Assembly (NCBI RefSeq): GCF_004027225.2
Contig: NC_044278.2
Coordinates: 96,526,743-96,590,742, forward strand
Direction of reading: 5' to 3'
From: Strigops habroptila
Lineage: Eukaryota; Chordata; Aves; Psittaciformes; Psittacidae
Length of the DNA: 64,000 nucleotides
The notes under the pieces were generated by a model that was not told the DNA's origin, did no database searches, and saw nothing but the letters and a program-made list of their open reading frames with translations. Positions 13,901-24,770 of the stretch are shown here, piece by piece. The first letter of the stretch is position 1. The number at the start of each line of letters is the position of its first letter. The position numbers were made by a program, and so were the translations under genes.

Positions 13901-15852
13901 CCTAAATTATCAAAATTGAAATCTTTCAGTGTATGTCAATCCTGTCAGTTTATTTTGTTATATTTACAAAAAAATCCAGTCCATTTTAGTTGGGTTTTTT
14001 CTGATCATTTTTGGTTTCTAATTAATTTGTTGCCTTCAGTAAGAGTGCTTATCTCTTTGAAAGGAAAGGAAAACCCTTTTCTTGATAACAAATGAGGTCA
14101 ACAGCAAAAAGCAACAGATGGTGGATTTATTACTGAAGTGCCTTGTTTCTTTTATTCTCATAATATGAAACTTTGACTCCATAGAAAAATGTAAGGGAGA
14201 GGCTTTGAGTGAGGAAGGCTAGCCCATAAGAGAAAGGGAAGATGAGATCAGACTTGTGGCCAAAAGCACCCTGTACTTAATGTATCGTGTACAGTAACAT
14301 GAAACTTCTGAAAAGAAGCGAAAGGAAGTCACAGGCTTTCAGACAGGAGAGAGGTTTTGAGCAGCTGGTGAAGACAGGAGGTCAAAGGAACCCAAAGTCA
14401 CCCTTGATGAGAGTAGTGGTTTAGGAAGGAAAAGTAAGTAATCACCGATATGCATATTAAATTGTGTAGCTGACTTCCATTACCCAGATGTGGTCACTTA
14501 GCTTCATAGTATCAAGTTAGGACTAATTTAGTCTGAGTTTCTGTAAAAAGACTACAGCTGAGAGTGATGCAGAGTAGACCCCTCCCCACCAAGTTAGATG
14601 GGAAGCAGGAAATAGCAACTTCATCTGGATTTATAAGTCTGCTTGAATCTGAAGCAATGGAGAAATGGAAGAATTATTGATTTGTAGGGTAAGAAAACAT
14701 GTTTATCTGTGAAATTGAATGCAGTAGCAATAAGAATAGACTTCATACCTAATATTTTAAGCATCCACCTGTCCAACCTTTGTGGCTTTAAACTGGAAAA
14801 AAAGGTTGAAATAGATTAGATATAAGGAAGAAGTTCTTTACTGTGAGGGTGGTGAGGCACTGGAACGGGTTGCCCAGAGAAGCTGTGGATGCCCCATCCC
14901 TGAACCATTCTGTGATTTTAGCATGCATTAACTCTCCTGGTTGAGGCAATGGGGCCAAAGTTTTGAATCCCAAGACTGAAAAAACAGTTATCTTTTGTGT
15001 CAACTGAATGTGATGGTGGCTCTTACTGTTCCCCTAGTATGCTGTAATATCGGATGGAGTACTGAGGTTGGCGCATTTTTCTATAGGCAGTGGGAATATT
15101 TTAAATCCCATTAAACTCAAATTCTGCACTTCCATCTGGGATGACTTAAATTTCTAAATCAATGACCTGCCCTGGATAGGTCTTTTATTTCTCATTTAGG
15201 CTTCACTGTTTGCAAAATCACTTAGTATAGCTGGGCTGTGACAGTACACTGCTGTCTGAGCTATTCTGGTTTTTCCATTCATTTTGTCCCAAGGTATCTT
15301 AAAAAGTGATTTGGTTTATTTTGTGATTTTTTTTTTTTTTTTTTTACACATTTAACCCTTTTATACATTCCTTTTTTATACTTCGCAATTTTCCCAGGAC
15401 ACAAGAAGAGGTATTTGTAAGCGGAAATACTCATAATTATTTGTACTTTTAAAAAATGCAAACAAACCACTTGTCTCCGCAAGGGATTTGCTACCAGCTT
15501 ATCACTTCACAAGGCTAGACCTGATTCAGGAGCTGAGAGAACTTGACTGTTCTTTTTAATGCCACAGTTTGTTTATTTGTGTATTTGTTTTTTAACAGGT
15601 ATCTGAAAAGGGTTCTCTCACAGCTGATGAGTTTGCTAAGCTGGTGGGGATGTCTGTTCTCTTAGCCAAAGAAAGGTAGGTAATAATTGCTGTATTTAAT
15701 ACCTTCACTATTGTGTTGTCCTCAAGTAATACAGCCCATCTTCTTTTGCTTTCTCTAGGCTGCTGCTTGCTGAAAAGATGGGCCATCTTTGCAGAGATGA
15801 TTCAGTGGAAGGCTTGAGATTCTACCCCAATTTATTTCTGACGCAAAGCTAA
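1900..15852 (+). CDS. VPS36: VPS36, ESCRT-II complex subunit (5' end missing; 12 exons in window)
   Basis: Vacuolar protein-sorting-associated protein 36 (EAP45) is the ESCRT-II subunit that binds ubiquitinated cargo and phosphoinositides on endosomes and helps sort cargo into multivesicular bodies, together with SNF8 (VPS22) and VPS25. The coding exons are 1900-1970, 3835-3949, 5404-5493, 6800-6886, 10097-10129, 10240-10317, 10731-10865, 11810-11875, 12436-12500, 12960-13044, 15599-15675 and 15759-15852. All have AG/GT boundaries and compatible phases and join into 331 uninterrupted codons plus TAA. The human protein has 386 residues, so about 55 N-terminal residues lie outside the window. 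Exons 1-3 here are the end of the PH-like GLUE domain, exons 4-6 a charged helical linker, and exons 7-12 the EAP30-type tandem winged helices. As in other animals I see no NZF zinc-finger insertion like that of yeast Vps36. The reading frame is intact and similarity to human is very high. Confidence 0.97.
2437..3044 (+). repeat. CR1 LINE, 3' part with ORF2 remnant
   Basis: Sense-strand CR1 copy of about 600 bp in a VPS36 intron. Its 168-codon open frame (2437-2943) encodes the C-terminal end of CR1 ORF2, with family motifs such as [20 protein letters not shown] and LGLFSL, but lacks the endonuclease and reverse-transcriptase core. The segment between LFSL and GDLITLY is shortened relative to the usual CR1 protein. 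It ends in the 3' tail (ccaacctaaacaattctgtgattct). This is a 5'-truncated, non-autonomous remnant, not a host gene, although its frame has stayed open. Confidence 0.92.
3835..3949 (+). CDS. VPS36: VPS36 coding exon: GLUE domain, central strands
   Basis: Follows ctttag and precedes gtaagt; 115 nt. It completes the Ser codon split with the previous exon and encodes the [10 protein letters not shown] and [14 protein letters not shown] segments of the GLUE domain. The frame stays open into both flanking introns, but the splice sites and the phase fix the boundaries. Confidence 0.96.
5404..5493 (+). CDS. VPS36: VPS36 coding exon: GLUE domain, C-terminal helix
   Basis: Follows atttgcag and precedes gtattt, a weaker donor; 90 nt, phase 0 to 0. 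It begins FYRRLSEE and TQRRWE, the amphipathic C-terminal helix of the GLUE fold, then a variable linker ([14 protein letters not shown]) that differs from human. Confidence 0.93.
6800..6886 (+). CDS. VPS36: VPS36 coding exon: linker helix
   Basis: Follows cttttgcag and precedes gtaaat; 87 nt, phase 0 to 0. It encodes [15 protein letters not shown] followed by a highly charged helical stretch ([13 protein letters not shown]) that links the GLUE domain to the winged-helix core. Confidence 0.97.
6887..10096 (+). other. VPS36: VPS36 intron of 3.2 kb, no further gene seen
   Basis: Donor gtaaat at 6887 and acceptor tttcag at 10094-10096. An 18-bp direct repeat (tagttcaaaaggtattgt) occurs at 7807-7824 and 7844-7861. 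No CR1 tail, RNA gene or other exon was recognised. Confidence 0.6.
10097..10129 (+). CDS. VPS36: VPS36 coding exon of only 33 nt
   Basis: Follows catttcag and precedes gtatgg. It encodes just eleven residues, [11 protein letters not shown], in phase 0 to 0. It is too short to appear in an ORF scan, but it is needed to keep the predicted linker helix continuous and matches the family exactly in place. Confidence 0.95.
10240..10317 (+). CDS. VPS36: VPS36 coding exon: helical linker and start of core
   Basis: Follows cttgatag and precedes gtaaat; 78 nt, phase 0 to 0. It encodes [19 protein letters not shown] followed by GDITEDE. The intron before it is only 110 nt. Confidence 0.96.
10731..10865 (+). 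CDS. VPS36: VPS36 coding exon: first winged helix
   Basis: Follows tttgtttag and precedes gtaaag; 135 nt, phase 0 to 0. It encodes [20 protein letters not shown] and the helix [12 protein letters not shown], hallmark segments of the EAP30/VPS36 core. Confidence 0.97.
11810..11875 (+). CDS. VPS36: VPS36 coding exon: first winged helix, end
   Basis: Follows taacacag and precedes gtgaga; 66 nt, phase 0 to 0. It encodes [20 protein letters not shown] plus LE. Confidence 0.97.
12436..12500 (+). CDS. VPS36: VPS36 coding exon: second winged helix, start
   Basis: Follows tttaatag and precedes gtaaga; 65 nt, leaving two bases. It encodes [20 protein letters not shown]. Confidence 0.96.
12960..13044 (+). 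CDS. VPS36: VPS36 coding exon: second winged helix
   Basis: Follows ggattttag and precedes gtaagt; 85 nt. It completes an Arg codon and encodes [15 protein letters not shown] and then [11 protein letters not shown]. Confidence 0.97.
13045..15598 (+). other. VPS36: VPS36 intron of 2.6 kb
   Basis: Contains one internally deleted CR1 tail (14782-14919) and a run of about 20 T at 15327-15346. No exon or RNA gene was recognised in the rest. Confidence 0.6.
14782..14919 (+). repeat. CR1 LINE 3' fragment with internal deletion
   Basis: Carries the CR1 segment tagatataaggaagaagttc through ggcactggaacgggttgccc and gccccatccctg, then jumps directly to the terminal ccattctgtgatttt. The block that normally contains ggttggaactagatgatctt is missing, so about 130 bp of the usual 3' end has been deleted. 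Confidence 0.85.
15599..15675 (+). CDS. VPS36: VPS36 coding exon: second winged helix, end
   Basis: Follows ttttttaacag and precedes gtaggt; 77 nt, leaving two bases. It encodes [20 protein letters not shown] and LLAKE. Confidence 0.97.
15759..15852 (+). CDS. VPS36: VPS36 terminal coding exon
   Basis: Follows tttctctag. It completes an Arg codon, encodes [20 protein letters not shown] and [10 protein letters not shown], and ends in TAA at 15850-15852. The C-terminus is essentially identical to that of the mammalian protein. Confidence 0.98.
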
Positions 15853-17030
15853 TGCAGTTTGCGTACAGTTTGTTAGGTAACGGTTGAGCAAGTGAGCAGA
15901 GGGCAGAACCCTTCCAACAACTGACTTTACATTTGTTATTTTGTTAGTCAACTGCAGCAGTGATGAACATTGCAATGCTTTGCAGTTCTCAGGTATTTCA
16001 AGTGCTGAGTCCTCTTATGTGGAATGGAAAGGAAATAGGAATCACTCACTCAGAAGCATGTGAATTGTCTCAAGCCGGCTAGCTCATGTTTCAAGTTTTG
16101 TTTGGTGTGTTCTACAGTTTCTCATTAAGGGAAATCAGATGAAGATTTCACACAAGTGAAAAGAATATCCCTGTAGTCTGCCATGAGGGTCGGCACCCAA
16201 AAGTCAGGTTACTGCATACTCTAGTTTGTTTATGTCTAGAGCAACAAATCAGACAGATGTACCCATAGTGATAAGAAAAGTGACTTGGTGTGTACTGAGG
16301 TATAAGGAACAAAACCAGTGTAGAATAACCCCTTCTCCCTGAAGTGATGAACAGTTTTCTGAAAGAGGACCTTGGGGTTCTTGCACTTTGAGACACAAAG
16401 AACCCGCTGCTGGACAGATTAACGTATGTTATGTGAATCTAGAAAACACGGTGTTTGTTTTGTCATGTCTTATGCTAATAGGTCAGATAGAAGCACTGTT
16501 AGCGCAGACTTCCTCCCTTCTCTTCCCTTGCCATCTTCCTTCCTGGCTCATTATGGTGCACTTCGGTGCCCTTTCTCTGTCCTCTCTTTACGTAGCGGAG
16601 CTGAATAGCCTCCTGTCACTGTACCAGACCCCGTGCTTTAATGTGCTTGGGTTTTATTTTCTACTTGTATTGAAAGATCATTTGTTTGTTTCATCAGCCC
16701 GTATCTGTTTTGGAGAGACAGTTCGCTCACTTATAGCTCATATGTGAAAATTAACATACTTTCAATACTGAAGGGAGGAAGAAGACTATTACCCTGTGTT
16801 TAATAGTCATGAGGTATCATATTGTTTGGTATTCCTCACCCGGTGTTCACACTGAATGCAATTTGATAGTCTCAGTTTTCATAACTCCAGTGGAGTTGTT
16901 ACATTACTTGAAGATCTGTTGTCATGGTAATAACAGTAAGTGGATGTTCATGATCCACGTCACTTAAATTTTTGGCATTTTGAAGTGACCAGCTTTAATA
17001 AATAACAAAATTAATTCAGGGTGTGGGCAA
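15853..17030 (+). promoter_or_regulatory. VPS36: VPS36 3' UTR with candidate poly(A) signal at 16997-17002
   Basis: The first clear AATAAA after the VPS36 stop is at 16997-17002, followed by the GT-rich stretch ggtgtgggcaagg, which would give a 3' UTR of about 1.2 kb. A second AATAAA near 17892 could serve a longer form. Transcript data are needed to choose between them. Confidence 0.45.
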
Positions 17031-18753
17031 GGACATATGTAGATAACTGCATTGTGGTTGCAACGGCCAAATTGACACACAAAAAAGGGAGGAAAAAGGC
17101 TTTTAAGAGCCTGCAAATCTTTTCAGAACTCCTTCAGTGCTACCATAGCTTAGACAAGGGTTAAGAGCCTGCCAATGAGGAGTTCAGTGCAGAGAGCCCT
17201 GCAGTGATGACTCTGCGTTATAGGATGCTCATTTAGATCCGGGGAATTGTGTCCTCCTACCCTTGTCACGAGCAAATGTTTATGCAGTGCTTTCTTTAGA
17301 GCAGTTTTCCTCTGTTTTATGGAGGTCCTAAAACTAAGGTATTTGACACAATTGAAGGAACCGGTTCCACGCTATTCTTCCTAGTTAGCCATCTAGTATC
17401 ATCTCCTCAAGAGCCTTATGGCTTGCTGCTTTTCCCCATCCTCCCCACAGCCCGCAGAATAGACCAACGTGAGGTACCCCAGGTATCACACGTCTAAGGA
17501 GGGACTGAAAAGTGAGAAATTCAGAAGCAAAAAGCTGGTTTGTGACAACTTTCTTTTGCCCGATACCCAAACCTGTCAAGGGAGAGCGGTGGTTTATGGG
17601 CCTGAACCTCTCCCCACAAGGGGGCATGTCTTCTGCAGAAAGAACAAAAGCAGAAAGGAAATGCCAAGTGAAAACTCCCAGCCTCAGTTGCTCCAACCCT
17701 TAGCATTTCATTATCTTAATTAAGCAATAACAATACAGCCTATTTAGAATGATGGTACTTTCTCCAGCTTTTCTTTCCCAAGATTTGTCCTTGACTTTGT
17801 TTTTTTTTTCCTACAGGGAAGAAATCTATGAGGTAAATTGTATAGCTGGTTTAGAATTTAAGCAGACGTGAGAAAATGACTACTAGAAAGTAATAAAAAT
17901 TAAAAGTATTCTTAAATAGACTGTTTTGTTGGGGTTTTTCTTTCTAAATATTTTGGGGAACTTTTTAAAATCTTTACACATCAAAATCTTGTGGTTCCAT
18001 GGGGCAGGTTTTTAAAGCACGTCATATTTTTGCTGTCTCATTTTGTACCTAAAAGGGTACAAGATAGTTTTGATTTCAAATTAAAAGGCAGAATTAAATG
18101 TAATTCTGTTGCTGAGCAGCCTGTGACCCATCCCAGCCAGAATCACAAAACTACTGATGTCTACACAAGCACAAGTTTCACAAGGGAACCAGTCTGAGTG
18201 AGCCAAGCATCTATCCTGTACTAGCACTGGAGAAGTGTTTGACACGTGTATTCCCAGCTGAAAGACAACAGCAATCCTATCTCTGATACCATACTCAGAG
18301 TCAGTTGTTGGGCAAACAAATGGAATGACATGTTTATGGGTGTGTGGTACCATGACAGTACATCACACTGCCCAAAGCTGTCACTGCCAAGTCCTGTTTC
18401 CATTGGTACTACCCACAAAAAAACCTATTGACTATTTCAAAGCAAGATTATAGGAGAGAGGAAAATAGAGAAGTTGCCACTCTCACAGACCATTCTAGTT
18501 AAATACAGAAGGTGTCTATATGAACCTTTCATGTTTTGATTATTCCTAGAGTGTATCATCATACATGAACATTATCTCCTTTTGCCAGGGCTGCCCAATT
18601 ACACAGTCCTTTGAAGAGAGGTTTGTAACAAAGGTCTGTTCAAAAAGTACTTGGGTTGTTTTTATGGAGCAGTCTTAAATGATGATTACATTTTTTCATT
18701 TGAAAACACAAGCCACCTTATACCTCTGACAGGAAAAGAATGCTGCCCAGCAA

Positions 18754-18832
18754 CCATAGAATCATAGAATGGTTTGGAAAGGACCTTAAGATCATCTAGT
18801 TCCAACCCCCCTGCCATGGGCAGGGATCTCTA
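18754..18832 (-). repeat. CR1 LINE 3' tail fragment
   Basis: The start catagaatcatagaatggtt and the following ttccaacccccctgccatgg show the last 80 or so bases of a CR1 element in reverse orientation. Confidence 0.92.
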
Positions 18833-20109
18833 CATCTTTTCCATTTCTCCCTTGCCTGTGTTTTCAGGAAAATTAGATTCAGCCTACGGAAACATGGATC
18901 TAATCTGAACCATATTTCTGAAGTGCAAACTTTTTTATTTCCTCTGGAAGATACGTATGTCTGTGTGTGTATTTGGAAGTCTTCAGAAGTGTGTCTTTAA
19001 TAATCACTACTGGCTGCATATAGATTAGTTAAACTCTTCAGTGCTCCGTTCTTTTAACCAGACTTTGACAGTCTGTCCAAAGAGCCTGACTGTGCTGCTT
19101 GTAAGATCAGTGAAGTGTTGTCACCAAATTCACGAGGACAGCAGTGGGAGACAGCGGGAGCCTGTTGCCCGCACCTGAAGTTCCTGCTTCCTTAAGCCCA
19201 GGAGGCTCATTTGCAACTGGGCAGTTCTTTAAAAATACCCACTGAAAAGGCAGGAATGGCTGATTCAAAATCATTGGTGGGTGTGATCTGCAATCACTGC
19301 TTTCTTTCAGAGGAATCCCACTCCAGTGGCTTGGGGAGGGGTTTGAGCTAGATTCACACATCTGACAAGTACGTTGCTTCTCCTATTCTAGCTGTTCCCG
19401 TTTCATCCTAATCCTCATGCTTCAGGCATCCACATGAAATGCAAGACACTCTAGTTCCAGGTCATCTTCTGCTGGGAAGACTTCAACTATCATTCTGTTC
19501 TCCCAAGAATGAGCTGCAAGTACTCGTGCTAAGAGGATATTCTGTGCATGTCTGTTGGCAACATTGGTCTTTATTTTAAGGAAATACTTCAATGCTTTCT
19601 GGAGCAGAGGCTCAAGTGTCAACCTGCCCAGCAGGCATGAGAGTCATTTTGCTTTCTGGTTTAGAATTAAATTATTATTCAAATACTAAAAAAACCCCAA
19701 ACCAACCAAGCACCAAAACACAAAAACTTCATGAGTGAGTGAGGACACTTCAGTTCAGAACACCCCCTAGCCTGCTTGTCGGCACAGTGAGAAGTAGATC
19801 TGACAGAAACCACCCTGTTTCATATCTCTGCTGCAGACCAAAGATGAGCTAGGATCATAGGTCTCCTGCTTTCCCACTGGAATGCTGTGATTTCAAATTC
19901 CCACTGATGCAAGAGCAGATTAAACCCTGCTCTGCCATGCTCACAGCAATGATGAGCAGCAAGTTCTAGGCTGGAATAGTCACAGCCCTTCTGTGAATCC
20001 AGTCCTGCTCTGACCATAAGCCTCAGACTATTTAGATATTCTGCATTGTTTTGTTCAATTCAAAGTATTTTATGTACTTGGAGGGTTTCACTTTGCTGAT
20101 GGTGAATTA

Positions 20110-20219
20110 TCACAGAATCACAGAATGGTTGGGGTTGGAAGGGACCTTAAAGATCACCTAGTTCCAACCCCCCTGCTACAGGCAGCCACCTTTCACTAGA
20201 CCAGGTTGCTCAAAGCCCC
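20110..20219 (-). repeat. CR1 LINE 3' tail fragment
   Basis: Reverse-oriented CR1 end: it starts tcacagaatcacagaatggt and continues through ttggaagggaccttaaagat and ctagaccaggttgctcaaag. Confidence 0.93.
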
Positions 20220-21039
20220 AAAATCATCAAAATTATCTCAGGGATTAAGTAAAGGAAGGAACTGATATAAACTAGATGGTGTTTCACTGTATTTTTTAAA
20301 GTCAAAAGTCAAAGTGGTGCTCCTGGGTCCTTTGCTTCAGACATGCAGAACACTCCCAGAAACTCAAAGCCAGGAGTTGTTATTTTCTTTTAGCCAAACA
20401 ATTTGCAGGAGGATACATGCTGTGTGAAGTACTTTCTTTTTGCAAAGAACAACAAAGGCACAGAATAAATTTGTGTCTGTTGCTGGTATGGCATTTGTAC
20501 TGTGGCTATTTAATGATTCACTTCATGTAGGCAGAATTCTTTTCAAATGTTGCCTAAATATAACAGTATTTGACACGGTGTATGAGAAATGTCTGTTCTT
20601 CCAGCCAGACTCAGCGGTTGTGTGTGTGTGTGGTGTAATTCCCCCGAGTTTCACTTCACATTGGATGGAGAATTTGAGGTGTGTCCTCAAATTGCAAAGA
20701 TACTGTGGTTTGATCCACCCATTAAATGAGAATGGGAAAACTCCCACCAACCTCAAACCCAATCTTTGTTATAATCATCAAATGCTGACTAGTTAACAGC
20801 TCTGAAAAAGGCTGTATTGGGTATGGCTGAGCTCTGACAGCACGAAGGAAGAGCTTAAAAGACGTTCTAGAACCAGAACACAAAATGTTTTGGCCTCTTC
20901 AGTAGAAATACCGAACTAGGCACAACTGTTGCAAAGGGACTATTTTTGATCTTTCTGCATTCCTATTGTTTTTCCCACCGTGTTTTGGAAAAGCCTGAGA
21001 TAAGGATAATTTTTTTTTCCCACTAGGACTCTATTTATA

Positions 21040-21480
21040 GCTTACAAGGCCAGATGAGACTATTATGACCATCTCGCTTGACCTCTTGGGTAACAGAAGC
21101 TGTAGGACTTCCCTTACTTAATTTGTGTTTGAAGTAGAACTCCTTTTGTAGGAACAAGAAGAGACTGCAACTTCAGGGAAATCCCACTGCAGCTCTTGGC
21201 AAATTATTCTAATGACTACTACCTGTTGTAAAAATGTCTTCAGTGTACATAATCAGAGTTTTAGCTTCTAGTCACTGGACCTTGTATTTACAAAGTCTTC
21301 TTTCAAGGGTGAGTTCCCTTCATGCCAGGTGTCCTGAAATGTAGCTGTTTCTTAAACAGATAAATCATTTGGAGTTCTGCCCACCACATTGTCCTATTCT
21401 CTGCTCTTCCCAGAATTTTCCATAGTTATCTCATAACCACCTTAAATTCTGAACACCAGCACTGGACCAAAAAAAGCTAT
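21040..21480 (-). repeat. Ancient CR1/L3-like LINE relic
   Basis: Diverged sequence in reverse orientation. Landmarks recalled from old amniote CR1/L3 3' regions appear in the expected order: gaccatctcgcttgacctc (21067), tgtttgaagtagaactcc, ggcaaattattctaatgact, ttttagcttctagtcactgg and, near the end, ctgaacaccagcactggac. It is much more degraded than the nearby young CR1 tails, which suggests insertion well before the bird radiation. Confidence 0.6.
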
Positions 21481-21638
21481 TGTAAAAATATCGGTTGCAG
21501 AGGTAATTTGTTTCCCCTGGTTACATACTCCCAGCCACCACATACAGACTCCATGCCCGTGCCATCAAACATGTGCTTGAACCTATGTTTGTGCTCAGTT
21601 CACTCCCCATCCACACAGCTCAGATGCAAATGCACCTT

Positions 21639-21905
21639 AGATCATAGAATTGTTTAGGTTGGAAAAGACCCTTAAGATCCAGTCAAACCATTAACCCAGC
21701 ACTGCCAAGCCCACCACTAAACCATGTCCCTGAGTGCCACATCTACATGTCTTTTAAATACCTCCAGGGATGGTGACTCCACCGCTTCCCTGGGCAGCCT
21801 GTTCCAGTGCTTGACAACCCTTTCGGTGAAGAAATTTTTCCTAATACCCAATCTGAACCTCCCTGGTGCAATTTGAGGCCATTTCCTCTTGTCCTATTTC
21901 TGCTG
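21639..21905 (-). repeat. CR1 LINE 3' fragment, older subfamily
   Basis: Reverse-oriented CR1 tail: gatcatagaattgtttaggt, aacccagcactgccaagccc, ccctgggcagcctgttccag and ttcctcttgtcctatt. The wording (aaaccatgtccctgagtgcc) matches a different subfamily from the young copies here and resembles the tail of the copy at 2437-3044. Confidence 0.92.
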
Positions 21906-22809
21906 AACTCTCATTCCTGTGGGTGTCTTAACAAAGAGGGAAAGTGGGGTTTGAGGGTGGCCTCCTATAAACCTGCACTAGGCTAAGTGCACTGCAGCCT
22001 GGCTTCCCGGTGGGTGTCCAAAGCTAGGCTTGTCCTAAGCACAGTATAAATACTACAAGCCTGAACCACAGTGGGGTTATTAACCAACAGTGTTGATGGA
22101 GGGGCTCAGGGCTTCTCCTGATTAAGCTGCTCTGCAGCTTCCCTGGCAGCTTTCCTGCGGATGCTTTCCTGCAGATTTGCTTCCTCAGGTGGTGTTCTTC
22201 GTGCTATGGTTGTGTGATTATTTCTCACAGTGACACATGAATTTTACTTGATAATCTATTTTGATAAGATACCAATGGTAGCTACTCTCTCCCCAAGTTT
22301 CCTGCAAGTTTTGTGTTTCCTCATAGCAACTTGATCATACTTCTTGTGCTTGGTCATAATACTTTCAGATGGGATAGTGGCAAAAGACTTGTAAAAGTAA
22401 GGTGACATCTTTCTCATCTTAAAACCTGTGGATAGCAGCACGAACTAACTGATGTGACAGTGGGAGCTCAAATTAGCTAACAGCTCAGTATGATCTCCAA
22501 ATCTTTGTAAAGTAATGAGTACCCAGGAGGGAGCTGCACACCCTGTAAAGCATGTCCTGCAGTCTTTGTTCCTAGATATGTAATTTTATGGGAGCTATAT
22601 TAAAAATGAATTGTTTGCTAAAGCCCAGCTTACTCAGAGAGTGCTCTGTGATCTGCCTTCAGGACTTAACCGTTCTCCCAATTTGTGCTATCTGAAATCT
22701 TGAGCAGTGAGGATGTTACATCTTCTTTTAGGTCTCTGATAAAAGTTTTAAATTACTAAAGCCTAATCCATTATTAAATCTTTAGGTAAATGTGTCCTGC
22801 ATGAAGATG

Positions 22810-22866
22810 ATGCATTAAAAGGACATTTTGAGACCAATTAGTCAACATTTAATCCTTTTAATGCAT
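22810..22866. repeat. Perfect 14-bp inverted repeat (hairpin-forming)
   Basis: Arms ATGCATTAAAAGGA (22810-22823) and TCCTTTTAATGCAT (22853-22866) are exact reverse complements separated by 29 bases. No coding frame or CR1 copy covers it. It could be a small terminal-inverted-repeat relic, an RNA hairpin or a protein-binding site; the sequence alone does not decide. Confidence 0.8.
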
Positions 22867-23009
22867 GCTGGGCTAAATTTGCAGAAGTGTCCCTGGTGGA
22901 AATGTCAGGGGTTACTAAACCAAATGTTCTATGGAAATGTAAAGTATTATTACATTATAGCATTGCTACCTTAACTCACCAAACTCGTGACTTTATCTAA
23001 AACACATTT

Positions 23010-23200
23010 CCCACCAACCTTCCACCCACCAGGGAGACCAATCCTTGTCACTGGTGATGGTGCTCTCCCTTTTTATTAGCAGCTTGTCCATCCCTGTGTC
23101 TGGAATCGGGGTAAGGCTGACAGGTCTCATCAGCCCAGGCTGCTCTCACTTTACAAACCAATAACCCGTCCCACTGACAAGCATCCATCCACTGGTCTGA
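23010..23200 (-). repeat. Decayed CR1 ORF2 reverse-transcriptase fragment
   Basis: On the reverse strand the segment around 23060-23135 translates to RPVSLTPIPDTGMDKLLIKR, recognisable as the RPVSLT...GK.ME..I block of CR1-family reverse transcriptases. Flanking codons are degraded. It is a small, old, non-functional piece from the interior of the element, unlike the 3' tails found elsewhere in the window. Confidence 0.6.
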
Positions 23201-24410
23201 AACCTCCACAGCATCTCCACACTGACTGACTGGAAAAACAGTATTACAAATTGATGGATGTGATTTTATCCAGAGCTGCTGATTCTAAGTTGTTTAGGTG
23301 GAGCTGCTCTTATTTTCCATTCTCAGGCTTGCATTGGAACAGAAAGTATTCTGTTACCCACCCGGAATATGGCTCTATCATCTGCTTTGCACCCCAAAAC
23401 AGAACAGAAATATTATTGAACATCTGTGTTTCTTTTGCATTCCAATTGACAAGTCAAATTTGTCACATAGCAGTAGACTGGTAGAATAGCTTCCACTCTT
23501 GTTTCAAATATATATTATAATCAGAAAAATCTTTATCACTCAACATCACTGGCTGCAGATCTTAAGTTCTTTACCAGTTTTATGCTTCTGATTTCTACCA
23601 ATTCCTGACAATTTTACTTTTTTTCTACTTATGTTTATTCATTTAAATGTCTTCTGTAGTTAAATTATCAGTATTCTTGTCAGTTCTCCAGTTAAGACTG
23701 TAGGTTTTTCAGCCAGTGCAACCTTTTTTTCTTTTTGATAGCTAAAGAAATGTTCTTAACAATGCAGAGGTACCATTTCTAAAAGGATGCATTTTAGTTT
23801 CTCCCTGTTTCCAGCTTTCAGAAGCTTCCCCCTAAACCACCAAATATTTACATGACTATTTTCACCCTCACCTTTTTTATCGCAGATGGCTAGCTTGTAT
23901 CCCAGCCAGCACTGCTTTGGGGGTTTCACAATTAATTCTTCTCTGCAGAGCGGATGAGGGCTAATAGAGATTTCTCCTGATTGCACAGTTCTCTTTCTGA
24001 GTCAGGATATTATTACTGCTCCTGTTAGGAAGCTTGAGGTCATTTTAATATCAGCAAGAGGAGACTTTTAACATATTTTGCACAGACAGAAATCACACAC
24101 AATGTCACATCTCTCCCCCCTACGCAGAGCAGAGAGGGAATTCGGTAGCCAGCCATTCTGCTCTCACACCTGGTGGTCCGCAGACAATATGTGCTGCTAC
24201 ACGATCTTGGGTTTACGCCAATGGGAAAAAAAAGACATTTTCTTCTCAATCCAACTGCGCTAGCGGGGAGCAGAGAGCCACAAATCAGCACATCACCTTA
24301 TGCCCACTGAAAACCACCAACACAGCCAGTCTTCAGATTGGTAGTGCTCTTCAGATAAATACCCTTAATTTGCTCTAGGTAAAATCAGGCAGATCAGTTT
24401 CAACTCGTGG

Positions 24411-24770
24411 CTGGAGCCAGGAGAGACCTTTGGGGAGACCTTAGGGCAGCTTCCAGTACCTAAAAGGGGCCTACAAGAAATCTGGAGAGGGACTTTTTAT
24501 AAGGCCATGTAGTGACAGGACAAGGAGGAATGGCTTTAAACTGACAGAGGGGAGATTTAGATATTAGGAAGAAATTCTTCCCTGTGAGGGTGCTGAGGCC
24601 CTGGCACAGGGAAGCTGTGGCTGCCCCATCCCTGGCAGTGTTCAAGGCCAGGCTGGATGGGACTTTGAGCAACCTGGTCTGGTGGGAGGCGTCCCTGCCT
24701 GTGGCAGGGGTTGGAACTGGTTGATCATTAAGGTCCCTTCCAACCCAAACTGGTCTGTGATTCTGTGATT
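24411..24770 (+). repeat. CR1 LINE 3' fragment
   Basis: Sense CR1 tail of about 360 bp: ctggagccaggagagacctt, gggcctacaagaaatctgga, tttagatattaggaagaaat and ggttggaactggttgatcat, ending in ttctgtgattctgtgatt. Confidence 0.95.

Noticed and set aside
15327-15346. T-rich run read as a processed-pseudogene poly(A) tail
   Set aside because: No retrocopy body, AATAAA or target-site duplication next to it on the reverse strand.
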